Part shown: positions 46,923 to 56,612 of the stretch, piece by piece
How positions within the stretch are numbered: the first letter of the stretch is position 1
Layout: each line of letters opens with the position of its first letter
DNA from: Hyalella azteca
Taxonomy: Eukaryota > Arthropoda > Malacostraca > Amphipoda > Hyalellidae
Assembly: GCF_000764305.2 (NCBI RefSeq)
Contig: NW_025932901.1
Span: 125,022 to 189,021 of the forward strand
Direction: 5' to 3'
DNA: 64,000 nucleotides
The notes under the pieces: generated by a model
What the model saw: the letters and a program-made list of their open reading frames with translations, nothing else
Database searches by the model: none
Told to the model about the DNA's origin: nothing
Position numbers and translations under genes: made by a program

Positions 46923-48480
46923 TTCAATGTTTAACTTTTCATCACAGGAAATTAACTCGAGTAAGAACTCGAAGAGTACTTCAATTGAGATGACTATTCA
47001 ATAGTGTCTTGTTTGACAGTTAACGCGCGTCAATTATGAGTCAATAAAATATTATTTCTTACTATGTATGTAAACATCGCTTAGTAAATAGAAATAAGAG
47101 AATGCAAGAAAACTGATTATCCAGTATTAGTGTTGACTCGATGTCATTAAATGATTCATTCACAATAGGATATTTACCCCCATTTATCCTTGAGCTTTCA
47201 TTTCTCCAAGGACGTCTGTAATGGCAACACATGAGAACACTGTAAGGCTCTGCTTCCATTAATGATTCAAGATGTCAACGGGAATATAAAGAAACTTTTT
47301 TTTTTGAGCTAAATAAAGCTCGACCAACGGCGCCCGGTGGCTAAGGGACCTATAGAATTACAAGCCCCAGATCTCGGACAAGCACTCTTGAGGCTGTAGG
47401 GACACTATTTATCTCTGTTATCAGTGTTATTAATTTTGTAGAATAATTGTCTTTTTCGCAAACCATCCGAGCTACTTATAGATTGACATTTTGTTTCTTC
47501 GTCGATTCAGTTATCCGTATAGTTGCATAACAGCCTGGTCCGCCAAGGTTTGGGGTGCAACTTCCATAATTTACAAAATACACTATGAACATTATCCTCC
47601 GCATTTTCGTGTCATAATCCCCGTTCTAAGTTCTCAAATTGTAGATGTTTCGCACCAACCGATCCGCTATAAGGCCGTCTCCCACGCGCGCATGACCATC
47701 CGTGAGAACGTTTCAACACCCAAATTTCAGTACCTCACATGCGGGGTGAAGATATCAACGAAGCCAGGGTGTCGGCAATTCAGCTGCAAAACTTTGTCGG
47801 CTTTGGAGTGGAGTTGGTTTCTTGTTTTCGTTGGTGTACTGCCTGAGCTGGTGTCCCACGTCACTCCGCATGTGCTCTTGCTGCGGCATTCTCCTGGTCT
47901 TGATTTTTTTGGGTTCGAGACGCGACCCTGCCACGCAGAAAGGAAATGGCATAAAAACTTTATACATTGAAAAATTTATGGGTTTATTTTCAATGGCAGG
48001 CATATAATGGTAAGCCTGATCAGCAGGAAAACGTTGTAATAAAATTGATAACTATTAAGAGAAGATTACCCGAGTGATTTCTGTGTCTCCTCAATGAAAG
48101 TTGGGGTCGCGGTGCAAATGATTGCAGTTCCTCCGTTGTCTCTCAATGAATGCTGCAGGATGTGAGCGAGTTTGGAGTCTCTGAAGTTAATGTAGGATCA
48201 GGAAACGTACGAAATGAAACTATTAGATGAATCCACCGCCTAAAGTCTAAATTAAAAGCTTAATTTGCAACTGGTGAATTCGTTCAATACAATTGTGAAA
48301 TAAGAATTTTGCTGTACCGATTATTTACTTTCCATTACTGAGCTGTGATATGGCGAGGCTGAGTTTAGAGACACTACTGTCGAAGAAGCCGCCCTTCTTG
48401 AGGCAGGCGCCAGTGGTGCTGGCTTGTGTGTGGACTTCGAACCCTGCAAGTCCACAAGGTTCAGGCACGAGGGACATTTC
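46920..48480 (-). pseudogene. Kinesin array, copy 2 (decayed tandem duplicate)
   Basis: Colinear with 44816-46078, including intron sequence (46920-47120 matches 44816-45005; 47243-47356 matches 45056-45151). Exon pieces: neck/coiled coil at about 47780-47965 (MRSDVGHQLRQYTNENKK, then an internal deletion and lost donors); motor exon 48070-48198, still open (SYINFRDSKLAHILQHSLRD, IICTATPTFIEETQKSL) but with its acceptor AG changed to TG; switch II exon 48329-48480 (CLNLVDLQG, then after a frameshift STTGACLKKGGFFDSSVSKL). A roughly 230 bp insert separates the homologous blocks at 47360-47640. Clearly a pseudogene. Confidence 0.78.
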
Positions 48481-48834
48481 AGAGGTACAAAATCCCTAGA
48501 AGCCAACATCGAAGATGCAGGTTACGTTCTTGCCAGTTATTCTTCGAAAGCTTCACAAGAAAATCGAAGAAAGAAATTAACCGTGAGGGACGATCTGATA
48601 GTTGGAATCTGACGTCGCTTCGCAAGCCCTATAGACGGAAATGGGACACGTGCAACACGCCAAACATCTCAAACGGAATTGTGATCTCGACGATCAATTC
48701 AAGAAGTTTGAAGTCAGCACGTTTCTCTTTACCCGTGAGTTCTGGTTCTCATCAGCAGAAATGTACTCTTACTGATTCGAATAATTCAGTTTTGAATTGC
48801 GAATAAGTACAAGACAGCCCAAAATCGATAACAA

Positions 48835-49740
48835 CAAGCTAGGAAAGCGAAACTTTGCTTCAATTGTCTGTGACCAAAACATCAAACGCGACAGTTTAGG
48901 TGCCGAACATGTCGACAAAAACATAACACCACACTCAGCAATAAAGATTTGACTATACAGAAATCATATAAGCCTAAAGCCAGAAAAGTATCAACACAGC
49001 TTCGACGCAGGGAAGAGGATTCAACGCAGAGGAAGATCGACGTCGTCACTGTCACGGCTCCTGCGACCGCGTTGGCTGGTGGAGTGACGAGCGAACAGGT
49101 TCTCGTCCATGTTGCCGACAGCGCTAGTTACGGTTCGCTGCGGTAAATCTCGCTGCATAGTACGACTGTTGATGGACTCAGGTTCACAAAAGACTTCCAT
49201 TAGGCGAGAAGTTAGGAGAATGTAGGGAATGCCAGTTGTTAAGTCTAAGATTAACAGTTCATGGATTTCAGAGTAGCATAGAATCTACCATGTATAATGC
49301 CGTTTAATTTAGCGTTCAACCTCATATTGAATCTATTCTAGTAGAGGCCGTTGTGGATTCTGTCTTGGATTATGTCTCTACTCCAGGCAGATGCGATGCT
49401 GTAATGAATTGAAGAATTTAGGTATTCCTTTGACCGAGCCTACAGATAAAAGCGATATGTTGAGCGTAGAAATTCTATGTGGTATTAATCGGTATTCCAA
49501 ATTTATTCCAGTAAAACAGGTGAATGAGATTTCCATCGACCCCTCTAAGTTAAGCAGCGTGATGGCAGGTAATATTCCGAATGACGACGGTCGACCCAGG
49601 AGTATTGCGTGTCGGTGCTTCGCGCAACTATCTGGATCCCATGGTCGAGAAATTGTAGGATTTAGATTGGGTAGGCATGACTCAATGATAAAGATGTTGA
49701 AATTTTTGACGAGTTCAACGGTATTTCTTTTGGACTAGAA
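48835..49740 (+). pseudogene. BEL/Pao-type gag zinc knuckle and protease fragment
   Basis: Plus strand. 48838-48960: ARKAKLCFNCL, a stop, PKHQTRQFRCRTCRQKH, i.e. a gag zinc knuckle typical of BEL/Pao. A 65-codon linker follows, then near 49160 RLLMDSGSQKTSIRREV, the aspartic protease active-site region (DSG), then a stop. 49391-49738 reads LKNLGIPLTEPTDKSDMLSV and IVGFRLGRH. RT and RNase H are not found. The integrase fragment lies upstream (46.1 kb), the reverse of normal order, so these are separate or rearranged pieces. Confidence 0.65.
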
Positions 49741-50043
49741 ACGGCAGCTCTGAATTAAAATTCGCATCCTTCCTGCTCCACTGCCAATACTAATACAACA
49801 TCTCAACTATTGCAGCGCTCTCGATAAGTTTTGGCTCTCTCGATAAGTTTTGGCTATCTCGATTATCGAAATGAATATTACGCCCGTACCGAGGTACATT
49901 TACCCTAGCTCATTTTTCGGCACGTATGATCTAAAATTTGAATTAAAAATGAATTATGCTTCAGAATTCGTTACCCGTTCTTAGTGCATTTCCGTTTACC
50001 TAGCATGTCCTGCATTTCAGATAAGCTAAATCGCTCCTCTTCA

Positions 50044-50838
50044 GGGCAGGTACTTTCAAACATTGCCAAGTGGACGCAAATTCCTGAACTTAAGCTCAAG
50101 AACATACGTCTAGCGTACGATCAGCGTTTTTTGACACCTTCAAAACTTTCGTACGACCGACTTAGCTAAGACCGTACCTTCAAACCATGTTGCATGTCAG
50201 CCAATCACAAGCTCGCTTACATCCTTTGTTTACATTATGAGTCACATGACGCCACATGACGCCATGCTCCTGTGTTCAGTTATTTAAAAATTTGGTCTCT
50301 TTTTAAAGAATTCTAGACTCTTTTAATCTAATATTTTGATGACAAATGCCGTTTTAAGATAGCAAACTGTTATTTAGTGATTAATATGACATAATGAACA
50401 ACGAGAATAGAATTTTAGTAAGTTCATTTTTTAGCTTCATCCGTCAGATTCGTTTTCTGTTGACATATACTAAGAAAAAATTCATTTGATGCATGACTAA
50501 TAAAATTTTCTTAATATCGAATAAGGATATTTTTCTAAATCAAAATTAGAGGATTTACCTTAAAATGATACTAAAGTCTAGACACTAGTATGATACACTA
50601 GTCCAGACACTATTAGAGACTAGATACTAGTAACTAAATGATTACCAATCGCTTCATTCACTCAAAAGTTGCTCGCCACTCCACTTACGCGACCTTTCAA
50701 TCGGCGCAAAGTTACGTGCTCGTAACGTACTGCAAAATGTTTTGAAGGTACCATTATTTGAAGTTACGAGCACTTAGCGGACTTACGCTGCACTTAAGCC
50801 GCTACGAGCACTTAGCAATGTTTTGAAAGTACCTGCCC
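50044..50838. mobile_element. Non-coding DNA transposon with nested inverted repeats
   Basis: Outer inverted repeat: GGGCAGGTACTTTCAAACAT at 50044-50063 (matching on to about 50071) against its reverse complement ending at 50838. Inner pair: GTACCTTCAAACCATGTTGC at 50174-50193 against 50731-50751. Both pairs share GTACYTTCAAA-CAT-TTGC, so either one element sits inside a relative or the termini carry subterminal repeats. The interior (about 50200-50730) has no frame of note. Superfamily not assigned; no target-site duplication could be fixed. Confidence 0.65.
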
Positions 50839-51040
50839 ATGGCTTCACTGTCGCCGTTCCATGCGCCCTGCTGCAGTCACCTTGGAGCGTCATTTGCAAT
50901 ATCGTTAGGAAATCTTGATCAAATTTCCCTTCGAAACGCTTGCCACCAACACTACTGAAGCAGTCTAACCGTTAATTCAGCTGTGTATTGTTGCCAGCGT
51001 AGTATTTTTTCCCATACTCCTTTTCTCGCATCAGACTGGC

Positions 51041-51239
51041 TTCAATTCCGTACGAATTGAATTGTGTTTTATGAAAAGTAGAAACGTGTTTAGAGAGGCT
51101 ACTGTCGAAGAAGCCGCCCTTCTTGAGGCAGGCGGCGCCAGTGGTGCTGGCTTGTGGTAGGAAATTCATGATATTTATCAGCGAGGCTGGTAGGAGACCA
51201 ATTTCTTCTAAAACACAATTTAATTCGTACGGAATTGTA
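51041..51239. mobile_element. Chimeric insert: kinesin plus helicase fragments between inverted repeats
   Basis: Arms 51041-51070 and 51210-51239 are reverse complements at 28 of 30 positions (core AATTCGTACGGAATT). The 139-bp interior has two parts: 51088-51161 matches the kinesin switch II exon (closest to 48363-48433), and 51162-51209 matches the helicase region 54568-54615 at 47 of 48 bases. On the minus strand they form one frame, EEIGLLPASLINIMNF joined to LPQASTTGAACLKKGG. It looks like a small transposon or inverted-repeat insertion that carries two captured fragments. Confidence 0.7.
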
Positions 51240-53270
51240 CGACGCTATTCCACGCTTGTCGAATCTGTGGCTCGCGTGTTTGTGGAGCAGTAACTTTGGT
51301 AATTTGTCTAGATTTGACCGCGAAAATCTTTCTTGGGGCCCTTCAAATTCATGTCTTCGCCAACGGGTTGCCGAGCGTGATTTTTTCCGACCTTTGTCGC
51401 TAACTCACAGCCCGTGCTGCTATTGTGCGTAACTTTTTGAATAACCCTGACGCTCGCGTTACCTTGTGCGATAACGCCATTAATACTTTTCAATTTGAAC
51501 ATCACTTCAAAGGCAACAGCTCCCTGGATCGATGGTTGAGGTCTGTGTGAGATTCATATAACTATTAATCTATGGGGCATTTAGAAACAATTGTCTTTGT
51601 TATCACGACATTGAATTGATCATAACTCTTATCGTACCTATAATCAACAAAAGACTGGTTGCTTTTAAGGAAGCGCTTAGAGACAGAGAGAGCCTCGAGG
51701 TACCAGCTGCTATAATATCCCCCGAGATGCTTTCTAATGGGCGGGAGATCTTAATAGTGTTCCGCCGCCGCACCCAGATCCAGATTAGGATCCGGAATGG
51801 CAGGCGAATGTTGGCTCTCAAGACGTACTTGGAACTGAATTCGCGAAGCTTCGCAAGTTACGCAGCAGCCTGATAAGAATATACATCAATGAATTTCTTC
51901 AAACGCTGTTGAAGCAGGGGTTCGATCAAGAAGGGAAGGTACAAACCGGTAACGCATCACAGCCTCCAGGGACGTGACCAGGTATTGTTGAGAGATCCTC
52001 TTCTCAAAGCCAGCCATTTCCCCATGACACGAGTTAATTAAAGAGGTGGTCCGTAACGCGAGCAATGAAGCAACGAATACTCGGGAAACCGTGAGAAGAC
52101 ATGTAAATTCCGTATTCCATCTGCTGCGACCTGCGGTGGCTAGTGGAGATAAGGGCGAGTCCAACCCTCGTGTTAAGAATCTCCCTGATGGTAACAAACG
52201 CGGGTCAAGTGTGGGAATTTTCGCGCGGAAGGCTTCCCGGAGATATCGGGAGATAATAAAGGAAGGCTTGGTTTAAAGGACAACCTACCCTTACAAAGAT
52301 TATTCTGTTTAATTGCAAATAAGGTCTCCGCTTATTTTGTCGTTTTTTTTTTTTGTTTTTAAGAATTGAAATTTTGAATGGTGCGTTGGGCGCTGTAATT
52401 GCACTAATCTTTGTCCTACTTTATTCGCGTCTACGCATTCGCTCTTCGAACGGGAATCCCCCTGGCTCAGTATCAAATGTTTTCATATTCAAAGGTTTTG
52501 TAGGAAGCGCCGAGCTAAGTTAAAAGTAAATTTTCCTACATCTAACGTAAAATAGGTCCGAACGTAACATTAAAACCCCTATGATCCAAAACACAGCTTG
52601 TTGCCCGCCTTTCTAATGAACATTATAAGAAAAAGCACCAGGGCAGCGGCACTGCGGCAGTGATGACAACGCTCTGACAGTAGTCGGAGGAGCTTCTTTG
52701 TTCTTATTCGCTGCGAGGCCGTTTGATGATTGGGACAAGATGGTCTGTAATGTAGCGATGAAATACCGGGACGGATGATTGCCCCACTTTCGTGGATGTC
52801 CCTTTTCCTATCTCCGTCTCCAATCCGTGGTATTCTCTTCGTTTGGTTACACCATGACCCGCAAGATCCACTCTACACCAGCCGCCCGGGGCCCGCGGCA
52901 TATCACCCTGCCCATTGGCGGACCGACTCTTCCATTGGGGCCAAGCCGTGAGACCTTACGCTGCAAGCCCGACGATTAGAAATGTGCAATTGTCTTGGAC
53001 GGTGTTTTGGGTCAGAGGAGTCCAATGCCGCTTCACGGCCCGAATTTTAAATGAAGATGGAGGGCCGAGTTTTTATATACGCTAACGAATTTTTCTAATG
53101 AATTAAACGATTATAGAATAGCTTGCTGAATGATAGACATCTGAATTGACCTAATATTCTGAAACTGATTGTGCCGCAACACCGTGGCGTTCCAGAATTC
53201 GTGTTTTCCACGAGATGACGAAATCAAACATCGTAGTGTTGTCACGGTTGTCTATAGAAAAAATCGTTCT
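51240..53270. other. Mixed stretch with several unrecognised frames
   Basis: Moderate GC content, with frames of 65-103 codons on both strands (51616-51873 plus, 51886-52197 minus, 52046-52276 plus, 52779-52979 plus). Arg-rich peptides such as RRRTQIQIRIRNGRRM suggest eroded transposon genes, but no family could be named. Confidence 0.3.
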
Positions 53271-53274
53271 GTAG

Positions 53275-55190
53275 CACGCAAGAACCCAAGGGCGCCTTGA
53301 ACGAATTTCCAAACGGGTTACGAGATCATTGTAGTCCTTAGAGCACGTCTCAAGCTAGGTCCACAATCGATGCGGTGTGAATCAAATTTCAATCTTGTCA
53401 TCATGAGCACAAACCCAGATTCAGTAGAAGGAACACAGAAGAGAATTGAAGGATAATAAAACGTTTGCGGTAAAACTGCATCACCCTGGCGAATGTTGTC
53501 GCAGGCGTTCACGAACTTTTCGATGAAAGCGTCACAGGGATCCACAACTTCTGGAAATTTTTCCATGGCTCTCATGGTGTCGCCAACAGTGCCAACAAAT
53601 AAAAGATCGTCCAGAGACTGAACTCGACTGAGGATAACGAGGAGTTGATTTTTGTGCTAGAGGTGGAACATTGAAAATTTATTGACCAATCTGAGTAGCT
53701 AATTTTGGGAGTTTCTCCAATGCTTCGATGAACGATGGTGTAGACTGCAGACGAATTAAGCGAATGGCCACTGATCGCGTGTAGGTTTTTATGACATTTC
53801 AACATGAATCAACTGAGGGACGGTGAACCTCCGTCTAATTGCAAAGACTGGCCACTCATCGTACAGAGAGCATCAACCATTACCACTCTGACGCCTGGTG
53901 GCACCAGTTTGATGGTAGTTCGTTGAGCTGGACGAGGGAGGCTTTGATCGGGCAATTGTAGAAAACGGCCAATTGACCTTGGGAAAATTTTGGAGTTCTG
54001 GCAGTTGGTGCTGAGTTGTTGTAAGTGAGTCTAACAACCTGGCCACAGTAGAGTAGAAGTTCATGTGGTTCCTTACATTCCCGCGTCAATTCCTTGCTAA
54101 CGGCAGCACTTGCAGCCATATAATTGCCGACAGCAACTTCCACCTCGTCGTAGGCATGCTGAATTATATACTGGAGACAAGGCGTAGTTTTCTTTGTCTT
54201 AAAATAGAAATCAACCGCTGTAATCTTGCAGATGAAACGCTGGTGCTGATCGGGTACATCTTCCCAGCTGTTGACCAATTAGTGGAGTGCACATCGGTTT
54301 TTGTTGAAATGCTCTCCTTCATATCGCGTGGGTCCAACCTCGTCTCCCGAATGCATTTGATCAATGTTTGGAGCTCGGGATCACCTCTTGATCTTTCGAA
54401 ATATTACTGGCAGAGTACACTGAACATGGTGGACAATTTTGGCATAAGCCAGATACTCAGTCTCTTCACTGGCTTCAATTGACAGGGATCACCTCAGCAA
54501 AGCAGCAGCAGCGCACACCTACGAAAGAAACTATGGAGTCCCTTAAATTCTCAATCGTCGCATGACGAAATTCATGATATTTATCAGCGAGGCTGGTAGG
54601 AGACCAATTTCTTCCACCATCAGCACGTCCAGTCTCTTTAAGTATGCCATTTTGACCGCGCTGGCAGACAAATTTGAAAGGCACTTCTTCAGTTACTGAC
54701 CCAGATTCTGTCACCTGTTTGACTGTCGGCATAGAGAATATTTTAAGTGTATGTGCTCCCCGCCCAAACTGCGAAAGGCCTTTCGCACCGTAGGGCAAAA
54801 ACCGCAACTGCGCCATCACGTCGTCTCATAATGGCAACTAGCAAGGCCAATTCTACTGTTGAACTGCTAGTGTCGGCAATGAGATCATACTAAAATGCGC
54901 GCAGCAAAGTAGGACCCCAAAATAAGTCGAGTTCAGTAGTAAACGTACCAAAGGTGAGCAGTAAATGTACGAGAAATTATGACATTGACGTTGGTTCGAT
55001 GCAGGTAAAAATGACGACTACCTAAATCTCTGTCTGCTGACATATCCACGAAGTGATCAAGAAAAGCCGATTCACTTCCCTGCAAAACTTCGTGATCGAG
55101 AGCTTTGAAAAGTCTATATATCTCTAGGGTTCCGGGATTGATTAGAACACGATTTGCATGGCTCTGGGAGAAACCTCGAACTTCAGCCAC
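53275..55190 (-). pseudogene. PIF1-like (SF1B) helicase, frameshifted, possible GIY-YIG tail
   Basis: Reading minus-strand frames in order: 55190-54980 LINPGTLEIYRLFKALDHEV and GSRHFYLHRTNVNV; near 54735 AHTLKIFSMPT; 54640-54560 LKRLDVLMVEEIGLLPASL (Walker B); near 54500 GDPCQLKPVKRL (motif III); 54300-53900 QRFICKITAVDFYFK and CGQVVRLTYNNSAPTARTPK; near 53740 VHRSIGETPKISY; near 53630 QLLVILSRVQSLDDLLFVGT (motif VI); then MRAMEKFPEVVDPCDAFIEK; and after 53420 ESGFVLMMTRLKF, LRRALR and RPWVLACY, laid out like a GIY-YIG nuclease tail but with key tyrosines unclear. At least four frameshifts and no intact Walker A. Probably a transposon-borne helicase, not the host PIF1. Confidence 0.6.
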
Positions 55191-56019
55191 GTACCACTTC
55201 TACACACGAACTCGTTTCTACGCTGCCATTGATCAACGGACATTCGCTCACTTCATCAGAGAGAGTAATTACTTCAGCCGAGCTAAAATTAAACCAATTT
55301 AGATTATCACAGAGTCTAACAACCATAAGCAGCACAGGAGGCCGTACGCTGAAGAAAGACGTCTAATTCACCAGGTATGTAGGGTTGACCATCTCGGACA
55401 TCAACATCGTTTGAGAGCGTATGAACTGTCGCCAAAGAAGGAAGTCAGCTCGCAAAGTCGTTCTCTTCAGACTGCCGTCCCAATTGACTAGTTTCTGGAT
55501 TCAAATGTAAACCAAACGTTCCTCAATTTACCAAAAAAATCTTTTCTTCGCCTTAAATGAGAAATTCGAATAAATATCGGACAGAATGAGCCCAAGTTCG
55601 GCACAGTAGGGGGCACGCATTTTGCAGTTGTTTCTCGAGGTCTTGGCCGTGGTACCTCTTCTTATCGGTGCTACACCCATGGTCTCGCTGTCATTGCATG
55701 TAACTGTGTGTGCATGCCCCACTGCATGGTGGAAGCAAACGAGAGCGACGCAATTACACTCACTACAGCGGCCACTGCGGTACTGGGCTCACTCGAGACT
55801 CGAGTCAGTCGAGTGAGGCGAGTGACTGGAGTGACTCGATGTCAACTTAGCCGGAGTGACTAGAAGTTAACTTAGTCGACTGGCTCAAAACAACCTGAAG
55901 TGCTTAAGATGCAATGCACCAGCTAGTCGCCTCCGAAGACGTTAATCATAACAAATATTTAGCGTTGACTCGACTAATTGACGCGACTACTCGCCTCGTT
56001 TACAAACATCTCAAAGCTA
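55191..56019. other. No gene recognised
   Basis: Contains a run of GACTCGAGTCAGTCGAGTGA-type imperfect palindromes at about 55795-55850. Otherwise short frames only. Confidence 0.4.
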
Positions 56020-56612
56020 AAAAAAGTGAATTTATCAAATTTGAGCGACTTTGCGTCTTTGAAGTCACGTGAGCTAAAAAGCCTAAAAAAAGGAAGATCA
56101 CAAACACAGGGTATGTGATGCGTGGCTAACATCCACGTGGCATATTCGAGCTCGCCTACCCGACCTCAGGGCAAGGAACGATAAAATCGAATTTAGTTTT
56201 TTTTTGCAACGTCGGGTTCTTTTAGTTTTGGCCGCCGGTCGCACAGAACGCAGAATATTGTGCGTATGCTGAAAGCTTGGTCTATTTAAAATCGTTTTTC
56301 ATCATCAAACTCTTGGCATAGAAAGACTTTAGAATTTCTCGAGGAGGAAATACGTCAAACAAGTTTCGAGGAATTCTTATACCTGAATTTGTTCATTTTT
56401 CGCAAGGCAAGGCTATAGGCGTTTTCGCTAATTTGGGTTTGACGATTTCGAAGTTATAAATAGTTTCGCTAAATCATCTCCAAGGTCATGGCTTTTAATA
56501 CGCCACTTTTTAGTATTAACAAAGAATTTATTTGTATACTTCAAGAGTTCCCGCAGTTTATAACTGATAAAACAGATTAAAGTAAACAGATGGAATAAAT
56601 GATATTCTTGGA
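56020..56612 (+). mobile_element. Deletion derivative of the 37 kb Penelope-like element
   Basis: 56020-56395 matches the 5' part of the 37 kb element (GAGCGACTTTGCG, GGCATATTCGAGCTCGCCTA, CGTCGGGTTCTTTTAG and others in order), and 56400-56612 matches its 3' end (AAGGCAAGGCTATAG to GATATTCTTGGA). The whole coding region and the hammerhead-like motif (about 2.25 kb) are missing. In the longer copy both deletion edges lie near TTTCTATATTTGT. It has no coding capacity. Confidence 0.8.
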
